Source: Zoogloea sp.
GTDB lineage: Bacteria; Pseudomonadota; Gammaproteobacteria; Burkholderiales; Rhodocyclaceae
Length of the DNA stretch: 64,000 nt
Direction of reading: 5' to 3'
Assembly (NCBI RefSeq): GCF_028689785.1
Contig: NZ_JAQVCN010000009.1
Span: 35,814-99,813, forward strand
The position numbers and the translations under genes were made by a program. Below, piece after piece: positions 1 to 9,238 of the stretch (positions are counted from its first letter, which is position 1; every line of letters begins with the position of its first letter). The notes beneath the pieces are model-generated. The model made no database searches. It was not told the DNA's origin and was given only the letters and a program-made list of their open reading frames with translations.

Positions 1-1
1 G

Positions 2-202
2 AATGTGGCCATGGAGGCCCTGCCCGAGGAGCTGAGGACTGCGATCGTGTTGCGAGAGATCGAAGGTTTGAGCTACGAAGAGATCGCCACGATCATGGAG
101 TGCCCGATAGGCACGGTGCGTTCGCGGATCTTCCGCGCACGTGAAGCAATTTCAGAAAAGCTCAAGCCGTTGCTCGATACGGCTCCGAACAAGAGGTGGT
201 AA
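2..202 (+). CDS. rpoE: RNA polymerase sigma-E factor (RpoE/AlgU), 3' end only
   Basis: Only the last 66 codons are inside the window; the gene enters from the left edge. The visible part is a sigma-70 region 4 helix-turn-helix: LPEELRTAIVLREIEGLSYEEIA followed by IGTVRSRIFRARE, the part that contacts the -35 element. The next genes are rseA, rseB, rseC and a DegP-type protease, the classic order of the extracytoplasmic stress operon (algU-mucABCD in Pseudomonas). That context fixes the identity as the envelope-stress sigma factor rather than another ECF sigma. The ATGs at the left edge are internal methionines, not starts. Confidence 0.92.
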   Translation, partial: NVAMEALPEELRTAIVLREIEGLSYEEIATIMECPIGTVRSRIFRAREAISEKLKPLLDTAPNKRW

Positions 203-206
203 GACG

Positions 207-743
207 ATGAAAGAGAAAGTTTCTGCCCTGCTGGATGGCGCCCTCGATGAGGCGGCATCTGCCCGCATGCTGGACTCCCTGAAACGGGATGGTGGCCTGC
301 GTCGGGAATGGGATCACTACAGTCTTATCGGAGATGTCTTGCGGGATGAGCCGGTGATGTCGGCCGATTTCACCAGCCGCCTCATGCTGCGGCTGGATGA
401 TGAGCCGACGGTGTTGGCTCCGGCCCGGGTTGAGCCCCGTCGGGTTGGCTGGGCGCGGCACTTCATGCCGATCGCCGCGTCGGTGATGGGGGTCGCTGCC
501 GTTGGTTGGGTGGCCATGACCCTGAATGCGCCTGGTTCGACATCGGCTCCTCTGGCCGCGCTCAAAAAACCGGTTCCTGCCGTTGCGGTTGCCGATGCCT
601 CGAAGACGGCCCGGCTCGTCGCAGCCGAACCTTCCGAGCGCGAATACCTGATTGCCCATCAGGCAATGGCTCCCTCTGCCGCCATGCCGGGGGTCGCGCA
701 GTATGTGCGTTCCGTTTCCGATACGCGAATGGCCGGCGAGTGA
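207..743 (+). CDS. rseA: Anti-sigma-E factor RseA (MucA)
   Basis: A 178-residue protein. The N-terminal domain begins MKEKVSALLDGALDEAA and continues with a WDHYSLIGDVLRDE stretch, typical of the RseA cytoplasmic domain that binds sigma-E. One membrane segment lies near residues 90-110 (MPIAASVMGVAAVGWVAM), with a periplasmic tail after it. In the family the protein holds the sigma factor at the inner membrane until DegS-type and RseP proteases cut it. The ATG at 207 is chosen over the upstream in-frame start of the ORF track because it lies just after the rpoE stop and the family motif starts there. Its TGA overlaps the rseB ATG, so the two are probably translationally coupled. Confidence 0.9.
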   Translation: MKEKVSALLDGALDEAASARMLDSLKRDGGLRREWDHYSLIGDVLRDEPVMSADFTSRLMLRLDDEPTVLAPARVEPRRVGWARHFMPIAASVMGVAAVGWVAMTLNAPGSTSAPLAALKKPVPAVAVADASKTARLVAAEPSEREYLIAHQAMAPSAAMPGVAQYVRSVSDTRMAGE

Positions 744-1708
744 TGAAGCGCTTCCTGTGCTTCTTGGCGCTTGTTTTTGCCGGTTGCGGATCGGTGTTGG
801 CCCAGGTACCGAACGATCCCTTGAGCTGGCTGGGGCGGATTTCCAGTGCGGCGCACAAACTCAATTACTCGGGTACCTTTACCTATCAGAGCGGCAAGCA
901 CATGGAAACGTCGCGGGTCACCCATCTGGTCGATGCCAACGGCGAATACGAGAAGCTTGAAGCGCTGGATGGCAGCCCGCGGGAGGTGGTGCGGAACAAT
1001 GATGAAGTCCAGTGCTTTCTTCCCGAACAGAAGCTGTTGATCGTCGATCAGTTTGGTGCCCGGCGCAGCTTTCCGGCGCGTCTGCCTCAATCTCCCAGTG
1101 CGCTGGCAGAGAACTACCGGATCCGTAAGGGTGAGATCTCGCGAGTGGCCGGAATGGAGAGTCAGCAGATCATTCTCGAGCCCCGGGACGATATGCGTTT
1201 CGGCCATCATCTGTGGGCCGATGTGGCAACCGGGCTGTTGCTGCGCGCCCGTCTGATGAGTGAGAAGGGTGACAGCATCGAGCAGTTCGTGTTCACCGAA
1301 GTACAGATTGGCGCGCCCTTCGACAAGGAAAAGGTCCGCTCTCGGTTCACCCGTTCTCCAGACTGGAAGGTGGTGAATGCCCGGGGGAGCGACGTAAAGA
1401 TCGAGGACATCGGCTGGGTCTTCAAGCACACCATCCCGGGGTTCCGGCAGGTGGTTTCTGTGGCGCGCCAGGCGCGCAAGGAGCGGGGTGAGGCGTATCA
1501 CGTGGTGTTCTCCGACGGGCTTGCCGCGATCTCGGTGTTCATTGAGCCCGAATCGGGCAAGGGCCTGGCCCAGAGTGGCCTGAGTGCGTCCGGCTCCTTC
1601 AATATCTTCCGGCGCACCGTCGCCGACCACCGGATCACCGCGCTCGGAGAAGTTCCGGCGCAGGCGCTGGTGCGGATTGCCGATGGCGTGGAAATGCGGA
1701 AGCGGTGA
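743..1708 (+). CDS. rseB: Sigma-E regulatory protein RseB (MucB)
   Basis: A 321-residue periplasmic protein with a clear signal peptide (MKRFLCFLALVFAGCGSVLAQ). It starts in the TGATG overlap with the rseA stop. The mature part opens DPLSWLGRISSAAHKLNYSG with a FTYQSG motif, matching the RseB lipoprotein-carrier-like fold (LolA/LppX type). RseB binds the periplasmic domain of RseA and protects it from cleavage until mislocalised envelope lipids or LPS displace it. The ORF track start at 506 lies inside rseA in another frame and is not credible. The stop overlaps the start of rseC. Confidence 0.9.
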   Translation: MKRFLCFLALVFAGCGSVLAQVPNDPLSWLGRISSAAHKLNYSGTFTYQSGKHMETSRVTHLVDANGEYEKLEALDGSPREVVRNNDEVQCFLPEQKLLIVDQFGARRSFPARLPQSPSALAENYRIRKGEISRVAGMESQQIILEPRDDMRFGHHLWADVATGLLLRARLMSEKGDSIEQFVFTEVQIGAPFDKEKVRSRFTRSPDWKVVNARGSDVKIEDIGWVFKHTIPGFRQVVSVARQARKERGEAYHVVFSDGLAAISVFIEPESGKGLAQSGLSASGSFNIFRRTVADHRITALGEVPAQALVRIADGVEMRKR

Positions 1709-2160
1709 TGCGTGCGCAGGGCGTGGTGAGTCGTGTCGAGGGTGATCATGTGTGGGTCGAGGTCTCCGTCTCGGGCGGTTGCGGGCGTTGTCATGAGGCT
1801 GGTGGCTGCGGTGGCGTGAACATCGCCCGGCCTTTCGGCAAGGCGCTCCGCGTGTTGCGGCTTCACAATGATGTTGATGCCCTGCCTGGCGAGCGGGTGA
1901 GCGTCGTTGTGGATGATGGGCTGCCGCTCAGGGCTGCGTTGCTTGCTTATGGGGCGCCCGTCCTCGGGGTGCTCGCGGGGGCTGCGCTGGGTACCTCATT
2001 GGCTGCGAATGGGAATCCCGATCTTGCAGCGGCGCTAGGGGGAGGCGCGGGAGGCGTTCTGATGTATCTCTTTGGGCGTGCCCGTAGTGGTGCGGCCGAG
2101 GGGAGCATGAAGATCGAGCGTATTGCTGGCCCTTCTTCGGTCGGAGGTTGTGGCCGATGA
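1708..2160 (+). CDS. rseC: Positive regulator of sigma-E, RseC/MucC family
   Basis: A 150-residue inner-membrane protein. The N-terminal domain shows the RseC pattern: RAQGVVSRVEGDHVWVEV, then a cysteine cluster GCGRCHEAGGCG. Two hydrophobic segments follow (about residues 73-95 and 104-118), so two membrane passes are expected. ATG 1708 overlaps the rseB stop; the track's GTG at 1705 is one codon earlier and cannot be excluded. In E. coli RseC has a mild positive effect on sigma-E and has been linked to redox (SoxR-reducing) functions. The 3' end overlaps the protease gene by four bases (ATGA). Confidence 0.85.
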   Translation: MRAQGVVSRVEGDHVWVEVSVSGGCGRCHEAGGCGGVNIARPFGKALRVLRLHNDVDALPGERVSVVVDDGLPLRAALLAYGAPVLGVLAGAALGTSLAANGNPDLAAALGGGAGGVLMYLFGRARSGAAEGSMKIERIAGPSSVGGCGR

Positions 2161-3596
2161 TCGCCGCCGTGTTTGCTCAAGCAGCCTCTCGTGGTCTGGC
2201 GGTGATCTTCTGCGTGGCCCTGGCTGCGCCGGTGGTCGCGAGGGATCTTCCCGATTTTGCCGGGCTGGCAGAGCGTCAGGGAGCCGCGGTGGTGAACATC
2301 AGCACCACCCAGGCCGTGCGCCAGGTGCGTCCGGGGGTGCCCAGCCTAGAGGAGGACGATCCCATGTTCGACTTCTTCCGCCGCTTTGTGCCGCGTCATC
2401 CGGGGGCGCCACGGGGGAGTGAACCGGACAACCGCTCTCTGGGCTCAGGCTTCATCGTGTCTGCGGATGGTCATATCCTGACCAATGCCCACGTGGTGGA
2501 CGGTGCTGACGAGATCGTCGTTAAGCTCACGGACAAGCGGGAGTTCCGGGCGCGGGTCATGGGGACGGATGCCCGCACGGATCTGGCCCTGCTGAAAATC
2601 GAGGCGGCGGGCTTGCCCCGGGTGAGTCTGGGGGATCCGTCAAAGCTGCGGGTGGGAGACTGGGTGGTTGCCATCGGCTCGCCCTTTGGTTTCGAGAATT
2701 CCGTGACGGCGGGGATTGTGAGTGCCAAGGGACGCTCCTTGCCCCAGGAAAACTTCGTACCCTTCATTCAGACTGACGTGGCCATCAATCCCGGAAACTC
2801 TGGTGGCCCCCTCTTCAACATGAAGGGGGAGGTGGTGGGAATCAACTCTCAGATCTACAGCCGCACAGGTGGCTTCATGGGTCTGTCATTTGCGATTCCC
2901 ATCGATGTGGCGATGAATGTGCAGGAGCAGCTGCGTGTAGCCGGTCGGGTCCAGCGCGGCCGGGTGGGCGTGGTCATCCAGGAGGTCTCCCGGGATCTGG
3001 CGGATAGCTTCAGGTTGGGCAGGCCGGTAGGTGCGTTGGTCAGTTCCGTTGAAAAGGGTAGCCCGGCAGATAAGGCCGGCTTCGAGCAGGGTGATATCGT
3101 CCTGAGCTTCGATGGCCGTGCCGTGGAGGTGTCGACTGATCTTCCGCGGCTCGTCGGCGGGACGCGCCCGGGCAGCAAGGTGCCGGTGCAGGTCTGGCGT
3201 CGGGGGGCTGCAAGAAACCTGACCGTCCTTGTGGCCGAGTTGCCCGAAGAGAAGCCGCGCAAGGTGGCGACGCGCCTACCCAAGCCTGAGCTGGTATCGC
3301 CCAATAAGCTCGGGATCGCGGTTGCCGAGCCCAATGCCGAGCAGCGTCGGGATGGTCGTTTTGCCGCGGGCGGGGTGGTGGTGGAAGCCCTGCGCAGTGC
3401 CTCCGCCCGGGCCTCCGAGATCCAAGCGGGCGATGGGATTCTCGCGCTGGTCAGCAAAGGGGTGCGTATCGAGACCCGTTCCGTTGAGCAGTTCAACCGT
3501 GCGGTGGCCAGCCTGGATGCGGGGCAGGCCGTGACCTTGCTGATTGCGCGTGGTGACGTACAGACTTTCGTGCCGGTGCGATCCCTTGAGCGCTGA
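2157..3596 (+). CDS. degP: Periplasmic serine protease/chaperone, DegP/MucD family
   Basis: A 479-residue DegP/Q-type serine protease. A signal peptide (residues 1-28) is followed by the trypsin-like domain. The catalytic triad is visible: His in TNAHVVDG (about residue 110), Asp in DARTDLALLKI (about 140) and Ser in NPGNSGGPLF (about 213). Two PDZ domains follow (about 255-345 and 375-470). ATG 2157 overlaps the rseC stop; the track's GTG at 2148 is three codons earlier and less convincing. As the last member of the sigma-E module it corresponds to mucD, which removes misfolded envelope proteins and lowers the signal reaching RseA. Confidence 0.93.
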   Translation: MIAAVFAQAASRGLAVIFCVALAAPVVARDLPDFAGLAERQGAAVVNISTTQAVRQVRPGVPSLEEDDPMFDFFRRFVPRHPGAPRGSEPDNRSLGSGFIVSADGHILTNAHVVDGADEIVVKLTDKREFRARVMGTDARTDLALLKIEAAGLPRVSLGDPSKLRVGDWVVAIGSPFGFENSVTAGIVSAKGRSLPQENFVPFIQTDVAINPGNSGGPLFNMKGEVVGINSQIYSRTGGFMGLSFAIPIDVAMNVQEQLRVAGRVQRGRVGVVIQEVSRDLADSFRLGRPVGALVSSVEKGSPADKAGFEQGDIVLSFDGRAVEVSTDLPRLVGGTRPGSKVPVQVWRRGAARNLTVLVAELPEEKPRKVATRLPKPELVSPNKLGIAVAEPNAEQRRDGRFAAGGVVVEALRSASARASEIQAGDGILALVSKGVRIETRSVEQFNRAVASLDAGQAVTLLIARGDVQTFVPVRSLER

Positions 3597-3609
3597 TCGT
3601 GAGCTCACC

Positions 3610-3837
3610 GTGTTGAGCCGGGAGTGGTGCCATTTGTGCCATGAACTGCTTGATGCCCTCAAGCCCCTGCAGAATGAACTGGGCTTTCGCGTGACCGTGG
3701 TCGATGTGGATGCCCACGAGGACCTTGAGGCCCGGTGGAGCGAGTGGGTGCCGGTGGTGCTCGACGGCGAGACCGAGATCTGCCACCACTTCCTCGATGA
3801 GTCTGCCGTTCGTGCTCATTTCCGGCGTATCGGTTAG
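3610..3837 (+). CDS. Glutaredoxin-like protein (DUF836 family)
   Basis: A short protein, about 75 residues, with a thioredoxin-like fold: beta strand [19 protein letters not shown] with a CxxC motif (CHLC), then [16 protein letters not shown], then a WVPVVLDG strand carrying the cis-Pro-type VPVV motif. This matches the small glutaredoxin-like DUF836 family often found beside lepA in betaproteobacteria. The start is uncertain: GTG 3610 and TTG 3613 are the most plausible because upstream in-frame codons lie inside degP. It is 13 bases after the degP stop and probably the last gene of the sigma-E operon, since a terminator-like hairpin follows. Substrate unknown. Confidence 0.75.
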   Translation: MLSREWCHLCHELLDALKPLQNELGFRVTVVDVDAHEDLEARWSEWVPVVLDGETEICHHFLDESAVRAHFRRIG

Positions 3838-3872
3838 AATGCAAGTCTTTGCCAGGCAAACAAAATTTATCA

Positions 3873-3895
3873 GGGTGCCCTCCGGCACCCTTTTT
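3873..3895 (+). terminator. Rho-independent terminator-like hairpin just before lepA
   Basis: GGGTGCC (3873-3879) pairs with GGCACCC (3884-3890) across a CTCC loop and is followed by TTTTT. It is an excellent intrinsic terminator for the rpoE-degP-glutaredoxin unit, but it ends only about ten bases before the lepA start. Confidence 0.8.
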
Positions 3896-3905
3896 CATGG
3901 CCCAC

Positions 3906-5702
3906 ATGCAACACATCAGAAACTTCTCGATCATCGCCCATATCGACCACGGTAAATCCACCCTGGCCGACCGGATCATCCAGCTGTGTGGCGGTCTCTC
4001 CGCCCGGGAGATGGAAAGCCAGGTTCTCGACTCGATGGATATCGAGCGTGAGCGTGGTATCACCATCAAGGCCCAGACGGCAGCGCTGAGCTACCGCGCC
4101 AAGGATGGTCAGATTTATAACCTCAACCTTATCGACACGCCGGGGCACGTGGATTTCTCGTACGAAGTCTCCCGCTCTCTTGCCGCCTGCGAGGGCGGGC
4201 TGCTCGTGGTGGATGCGTCCCAGGGTGTCGAGGCCCAGACCGTGGCCAACTGCTATACGGCACTGGAGCAGGGCGTCGAAGTGGTGCCGGTTCTGAACAA
4301 GATGGATTTGCCTCAGGCCAATCCGGACGGTGCCAAGCAGGAAATCGAGGACGTGATCGGGATTGATGCGAGCGATGCGATTCCGTGTTCGGCCAAGACC
4401 GGTATGGGCGTCGAGGACATCCTGGAGGCGGTGATTGCGCGGATTCCGCCGCCCAAGGGCGATCCGGAGGCGCCCCTCAAGGCCCTGATCATCGACTCGT
4501 GGTTCGACAACTACGTGGGTGTGGTGATGCTGGTGCGGGTAGTCGATGGCGTGCTCAAGCCCAAGGACAAGATTCTCTTCATGTCCAATGGCAATCAGCA
4601 CCTGTGCGAGCAGGTGGGCGTGTTCACCCCCAAGTCCCTGCAGCGCGACTCGCTGTCCGCCGGCCAGGTAGGCTTCATCATCGCCGGCATCAAGGAGTTG
4701 AAGTCGGCGAAGGTGGGGGACACCATCACCCTGGCCAGCCGCAAGGCAGAGCAGCCGCTGGCCGGTTTCAAGGAGATCAAGCCGCAGGTGTTTGCCGGCC
4801 TTTATCCGGTGGAGTCCAACGAATACGATCAGCTCCGCGAGTCGCTCGAGAAGCTGCGCCTCAACGACGCTTCCTTGCAGTTCGAGCCCGAAGTTTCCCA
4901 GGCCCTGGGTTTCGGTTTCCGTTGCGGTTTCCTTGGTCTGCTCCACATGGAGATCGTCCAGGAGCGCCTGGAGCGCGAGTTCGACATGAACCTCATCACT
5001 ACGGCGCCGACCGTGGTCTACGAGGTGCTCATGAAGGACGGTACCGTCGAACAGGTCTCCAACCCGTCGCGCCTGCCGGATCTCTCCAAGGTCGAGGAGG
5101 TGAGGGAGCCGATCATCAAGGCGGTCATCTTCCTGCCCCAGGAGTATGTGGGTTCGGTGATCACCCTGTGCAACCAGAAGCGCGGTGCCCAGGTGGATAT
5201 GCTCTACCACGGCCGCCAGGTACAGCTGATCTACGACATGCCCATGAACGAAGTTGTGATGGACTTCTTCGACAAGCTGAAGTCTGTGTCGAGGGGCTAC
5301 GCGTCTCTCGACTACGAGTTCAAGGAGTATCGTGCCGCCGATCTGGTCAAGCTCGATGTGCTGGTGTCCAGCGAGAAGGTGGACGCCCTGTCCATCATCG
5401 TGCACCGGGCCAACTCCCAGTATCGTGGCCGTGAGCTGGTGGCCAAGCTGCGTGAGCTGATCCCGCGCCAGATGTTCGACGTGGCCATCCAGGCAGCCAT
5501 CGGCTCCAACATCGTGGCCCGTGAAACCATCAAGGCCCTGCGCAAGAACGTGTTGGCCAAGTGTTACGGCGGTGACATCACGCGGAAGAAGAAACTCCTC
5601 GAGAAGCAGAAGGAGGGCAAGAAGCGGATGAAGCAGGTGGGTAACGTGGAGATTCCGCAGGAGGCCTTCCTGGCCGTGCTGCGGGTCGATGAAGGTAAAT
5701 AA
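3906..5702 (+). CDS. lepA: Elongation factor 4, ribosomal back-translocase LepA
   Basis: A 598-residue translational GTPase. The start [19 protein letters not shown] lines up with the usual LepA N-terminus, so ATG 3906 is preferred over 3897 and over the track's TTG at 3849. G motifs are visible: AHIDHGKST (G1), RGIT (G2), DTPGHVDF (G3) and NKMDLP (G4). Next come the EF-G-like domains and the LepA-specific C-terminal domain ([45 protein letters not shown]). The protein acts on stalled or stressed ribosomes. There is no obvious ribosome-binding site between the terminator-like hairpin and the start, which is odd for this gene. lepB follows 30 bases later. Confidence 0.97.
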   Translation: MQHIRNFSIIAHIDHGKSTLADRIIQLCGGLSAREMESQVLDSMDIERERGITIKAQTAALSYRAKDGQIYNLNLIDTPGHVDFSYEVSRSLAACEGGLLVVDASQGVEAQTVANCYTALEQGVEVVPVLNKMDLPQANPDGAKQEIEDVIGIDASDAIPCSAKTGMGVEDILEAVIARIPPPKGDPEAPLKALIIDSWFDNYVGVVMLVRVVDGVLKPKDKILFMSNGNQHLCEQVGVFTPKSLQRDSLSAGQVGFIIAGIKELKSAKVGDTITLASRKAEQPLAGFKEIKPQVFAGLYPVESNEYDQLRESLEKLRLNDASLQFEPEVSQALGFGFRCGFLGLLHMEIVQERLEREFDMNLITTAPTVVYEVLMKDGTVEQVSNPSRLPDLSKVEEVREPIIKAVIFLPQEYVGSVITLCNQKRGAQVDMLYHGRQVQLIYDMPMNEVVMDFFDKLKSVSRGYASLDYEFKEYRAADLVKLDVLVSSEKVDALSIIVHRANSQYRGRELVAKLRELIPRQMFDVAIQAAIGSNIVARETIKALRKNVLAKCYGGDITRKKKLLEKQKEGKKRMKQVGNVEIPQEAFLAVLRVDEGK

Positions 5703-5732
5703 GCCGGTGTATCCGGCAGCAGGAGTGCTTGC

Positions 5733-6521
5733 GTGAATTTCGCCCTGATTCTTTTTGGCTTGCTGGTCGTGAGTGGTGTCCTGTGGGCCCTCGATCGATT
5801 TGTTGCGAGCAAGCGGCGTTCGGTTGGTGCCAAATCGCCCTGGTGGGTGGAGTATGGGGCCAGTTTTTTTCCGGTCATCCTGGTGGTCTTCTTTCTGCGC
5901 TCATTTGTCGTCGAGCCCTTCAAGATCCCCTCTGGTTCGATGATTCCGACCCTGCTGGTGGGTGACTTCATCCTCGTCAACAAGTGGACTTACGGTATCC
6001 GTCTGCCGGTCATCAACAAGAAGGTCATCGAGGTGAATCAGCCCAAGCGTGGCGACGTCATGGTCTTCCGCTTTCCGGCCGACCCGTCCCTCGACTACAT
6101 CAAGCGTGTGGTGGGCCTGCCTGGTGACAAGGTCGAGTACATCGACAAGAAGCTCAGCGTCAATGGTGTGGCCATGACCCAGCGCGAGGAGGGCGATTAT
6201 CTTCACGCCGACCGCCTCTACTATTCGCCGCGCCGGGCCGAAAAGCTGGGTGAGGTCGAGCACAGCATCATCGTGGAAAATGACGCACCTGCCTTCGTTT
6301 CCCAGATTACCCAGTACGCTTACCGTGACAACTGCACCTATACTAGCCGTGGCGTGACCTGCACGGTGCCCGATGGGCACTATTTCATGATGGGTGACAA
6401 TCGGGACGGGAGCTTTGACAGTCGGGGCTGGGGCTTCGTGCCCGAGCAGAATATTGTCGGTAAGGCATTCTTCATCTGGTTCAATTTCAGCGACCTGAAA
6501 CGCATCGGCAGCTTCCATTGA
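5733..6521 (+). CDS. lepB: Signal peptidase I
   Basis: A 262-residue inner-membrane protease that cuts signal peptides from Sec/Tat exported proteins. Two N-terminal membrane segments are seen (NFALILFGLLVVSGVLW and SFFPVILVVFFLRSFV). The catalytic Ser is in PSGSMIPTLLVGDF (about residue 69) and the general-base Lys in DYIKRVVGLPGDKVE (about 123). The C-terminal box MGDNRDGSFDSRGWGFVP is also present. GTG 5733 is preceded by AGGAG at a good distance. lepA-lepB-rnc-era-recO is a conserved proteobacterial arrangement. Confidence 0.96.
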   Translation: MNFALILFGLLVVSGVLWALDRFVASKRRSVGAKSPWWVEYGASFFPVILVVFFLRSFVVEPFKIPSGSMIPTLLVGDFILVNKWTYGIRLPVINKKVIEVNQPKRGDVMVFRFPADPSLDYIKRVVGLPGDKVEYIDKKLSVNGVAMTQREEGDYLHADRLYYSPRRAEKLGEVEHSIIVENDAPAFVSQITQYAYRDNCTYTSRGVTCTVPDGHYFMMGDNRDGSFDSRGWGFVPEQNIVGKAFFIWFNFSDLKRIGSFH

Positions 6522-6523
6522 TC

Positions 6524-6892
6524 ATGACGCGAAAAAGTCAGTCGGGCCTCAGCCTCATCGGCGTGCTGTTTGTCGGTGCCGCGCTTAGCGCCTTTGTCCT
6601 GTTGGGTTTGAAGCTGATTCCGGTCTTGACCGAGTATCACGGCATCAAGCGGTCGATCGCGGCGGTGGCCGGTGAGGCTGACCCCCAAAACGCCAGCGTT
6701 TCCCAGTTGCGCAACGCATTCTCCAAGCGCGCCACCGTGGATGACATCACCAGCATTTCCCCCGCCGACCTGGATATCACCAAGGAAGACGGCCGGATCG
6801 TGATTTCTGTCGACTACTCCCGCAAGATTCACCTGTTTTACAACGTGAGTCTCGTCATCGATTTCTCGACAAGCACCGGGCCGTCCCGTTGA
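6524..6892 (+). CDS. DUF4845 family membrane protein
   Basis: A 122-residue protein that opens like a type IV pilin-style peptide (MTRKSQSGLSLIGVLFVGAALSAFVLLGLKLIPV), a short basic segment followed by one membrane helix. The remainder is periplasmic. DUF4845 proteins sit between lepB and rnc in many beta- and gammaproteobacteria; the function is not known. ATG 6524 begins two bases after the lepB stop; the track's TTG 6518 lies within lepB. Confidence 0.85.
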   Translation: MTRKSQSGLSLIGVLFVGAALSAFVLLGLKLIPVLTEYHGIKRSIAAVAGEADPQNASVSQLRNAFSKRATVDDITSISPADLDITKEDGRIVISVDYSRKIHLFYNVSLVIDFSTSTGPSR

Positions 6893-6902
6893 TCAGGCCG
6901 AC

Positions 6903-7574
6903 ATGAAGCTGGAAGGTTTGCAGCGGGCCATCGGCCATAGCTTTGCCCGTCCCGAGTTGCTCGAACAGGCCGTGACCCATCGCAGTTTTGGGTCGCCCCA
7001 CAACGAGCGGCTTGAGTTTCTGGGGGATAGTGTCCTCAACTGTGTCACCGCGCTGGCCCTGTTCGGGCGTTTCGGTGAGTTGCGTGAGGGTGATTTGTCC
7101 CGCCTGCGGGCCAATCTCGTGCGTCAGGAGGCGCTGCACCGGCTGGCTGACGGCCTGAATCTCGGTGAATACCTGCGTCTGGGCGAAGGTGAGCTGAAGA
7201 GTGGTGGCCACCGGCGTCCGTCGATTCTCGCCGATGCCCTGGAGGCCATCTTTGCGGCGGTATATATCGATGCGGGTTTCGAGGCAGCCAAGGCGGTCAT
7301 TGATCGGCTTTACGCGTCCTCGCTTGCCGGGCTGGATCCGGCCCGCGCCTTGAAAGACCCAAAGACGGCCCTGCAAGAGTGGCTTCAGGGCCGGCGCATG
7401 GCGCTGCCCCGTTATTCCCTTGCCGATACCCGCGGCGAGGCTCATCAGCAGGAATTCGAGGTCGAGTGCGAGATCGCCGGCCTCGGTCTCAAGACCCGCG
7501 GCGTAGGCGTCAGCCGCCGCGCTGCCGAACAGCAGTCCGCCCAGCGGGCGCTGGAACTTCTCCCCAAGCAATGA
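6903..7574 (+). CDS. rnc: Ribonuclease III
   Basis: A 223-residue double-stranded-RNA endonuclease that processes rRNA precursors and structured mRNAs. The signature [12 protein letters not shown] is at residues about 36-47. The second acidic site is in [15 protein letters not shown] dsRNA-binding domain follows ([13 protein letters not shown] to the [17 protein letters not shown] type end). It starts at ATG 6903, ten bases after the DUF4845 gene, and overlaps era by four bases (ATGA). Confidence 0.97.
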   Translation: MKLEGLQRAIGHSFARPELLEQAVTHRSFGSPHNERLEFLGDSVLNCVTALALFGRFGELREGDLSRLRANLVRQEALHRLADGLNLGEYLRLGEGELKSGGHRRPSILADALEAIFAAVYIDAGFEAAKAVIDRLYASSLAGLDPARALKDPKTALQEWLQGRRMALPRYSLADTRGEAHQQEFEVECEIAGLGLKTRGVGVSRRAAEQQSAQRALELLPKQ

Positions 7575-8479
7575 CCGACACCCAATCTGCCGCCGACCAG
7601 CCCTTCCGTACAGGCTTCGTTGCCATTGTCGGACGCCCGAATGTGGGCAAGTCCACCCTGCTCAACCGTTTGATCGGTCAAAAGATCAGCATCGTCTCGC
7701 GCAAGGCCCAGACTACCCGTCATCGGGTAACCGGGGTGCTGACCGAAGGGGCGGCCCAGTTTATCTTCGTCGATACGCCGGGCTTCCAGACCCGTCACAA
7801 GAACGCCCTCAACCGGGCCATGAACCGCACTGTCACCCAAGTGCTGGCAGACGTGGACCTGGTGCTGTTCGTCATCGAGAGCGGCCGCTACGGCCCCGAT
7901 GACGAACAGGTGGTGAAGCTCTTGCCTGAAGGCGCCAAAGTCATCCTTGTAGTGAACAAGGTGGATCTGCTTGAGGACAAGGCCCGCATGCTGCCCTTCC
8001 TGCAGAAGATGAGCGCGGTCTATCCCTTCGCCGAGATCGTGCCGGTGAGCGCCGAGAAAGGGCGCAACACCGATCAGCTCGTCAAGGCTGCCCAGCCTTA
8101 CCTCCCCGAAGCAGACCCTATTTTCGATGCGGATGACATCACCGACCGCAGCGAGCGCTTCCTGGCTGCCGAGTTCCTGCGCGAGAAGCTGTTCCGCCAG
8201 CTTGGCGAGGAACTGCCCTATGGCATGACCGTCGAGATCGAGAAGTTCGAGGCCGAACCCGGCCTGCGCCGCATTCATGCAGCCATCATTGTGGACAAGT
8301 CTGCCCACAAGGCCATGGTGATCGGCAAGGGAGGCGAGCGCCTGAAGCGCATCGGCACAGAAGCCAGACTCGAGATGGAGAAGCTCTTCGACTCCAAGGT
8401 CTTTCTGGAGGTCTGGGTCAAGGTCAAGAGTGGCTGGGCTGACGACGAGCGGGCCCTCAAGAGCCTCGGTTACGAATAG
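7571..8479 (+). CDS. era: GTPase Era
   Basis: A 302-residue GTPase needed for 16S rRNA maturation and 30S assembly. G motifs: [12 protein letters not shown] (about residues 24-35), the TTRHRVTGV switch, DTPGFQ and NKVDLL. The C-terminal KH domain contains [17 protein letters not shown], which binds the 3' end of 16S rRNA. The ATG overlaps the rnc stop; the track's start at 7379 lies inside rnc in another frame and was rejected. Confidence 0.97.
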   Translation: MTDTQSAADQPFRTGFVAIVGRPNVGKSTLLNRLIGQKISIVSRKAQTTRHRVTGVLTEGAAQFIFVDTPGFQTRHKNALNRAMNRTVTQVLADVDLVLFVIESGRYGPDDEQVVKLLPEGAKVILVVNKVDLLEDKARMLPFLQKMSAVYPFAEIVPVSAEKGRNTDQLVKAAQPYLPEADPIFDADDITDRSERFLAAEFLREKLFRQLGEELPYGMTVEIEKFEAEPGLRRIHAAIIVDKSAHKAMVIGKGGERLKRIGTEARLEMEKLFDSKVFLEVWVKVKSGWADDERALKSLGYE

Positions 8480-8500
8480 GCCTTTCCGGAACTGCCCGCC

Positions 8501-9238
8501 GTGAGTGCCAGGCAGCGGATAGACCAGCAACCCGGCTTCGTGCTGCACAGCTATCCCTATCGGGAAACCAGCCTGATCGTTGAGGTCTTCAGCCGTGACC
8601 ACGGCCGTATCGGCCTGGTGGCCAAGGGGGCGCGGCGCCCCATGTCGCAGCTCCGCGGCGTGTTGATGGCTTTCCAGCCCCTGTTCATCGACTGGAGCGG
8701 CGGCGGCGAGATGAAGACCCTGGTCCGGGCCGAGTGGCAGGGGGGGCAGCCCCTTCTTGGCGGCCAGGCCCTGCTGTGTGCCTATTATCTGAATGAGCTC
8801 CTGCTGCGTTTGATGCCTCGGGAGGACGCGCATCCGGCCCTTTATCAGGCCTACGGTGAGGCTCTGCGGGCTTTGGCCGTGGGCGATTCCCAGGAAGTGG
8901 TGCTTCGGCGCTTTGAGCTGGCCTTGCTCCAGGAGCTGGGATACGGCCTTGAATTGGAGACGGATTGTGATGGTTTGCCCGTCCTGCCCGATAGCGACTA
9001 CGCCTATATAATCGAGCGCGGCGCGGTGGCCCTCGACGAGCATCGGATCGACGATCCGGCGGTGGTCCGCGGCAAGACCCTCATCGACATGGCCCACCAG
9101 GATCTGCGTGATCCCGACACCCTGGCCCAAAGCAAGGCTTTGATGCGCCGGCTCATCCAGCATTACCTCGGCGGACAGGTGCTCCAATCCCGCCGTGTAT
9201 TCACCGAATTGTTTGCCTATCCCGGAGACCCGTCTTGA
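8501..9238 (+). CDS. recO: DNA repair protein RecO
   Basis: A 245-residue recombination mediator that loads RecA with RecR on SSB-coated gaps. The N-terminal OB-fold region is clear (GFVLHSYPYRETSLIVEVFSRDHGRIGLVAKGARR). The helical middle part carries CAYYLNELLLRLMPREDAHP. The zinc-finger cysteines found in some RecO families are not evident, as in many proteobacteria. GTG 8501 is the first start after the era stop. The 3' end overlaps the pdxJ TTG start. Confidence 0.93.
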   Translation: MSARQRIDQQPGFVLHSYPYRETSLIVEVFSRDHGRIGLVAKGARRPMSQLRGVLMAFQPLFIDWSGGGEMKTLVRAEWQGGQPLLGGQALLCAYYLNELLLRLMPREDAHPALYQAYGEALRALAVGDSQEVVLRRFELALLQELGYGLELETDCDGLPVLPDSDYAYIIERGAVALDEHRIDDPAVVRGKTLIDMAHQDLRDPDTLAQSKALMRRLIQHYLGGQVLQSRRVFTELFAYPGDPS

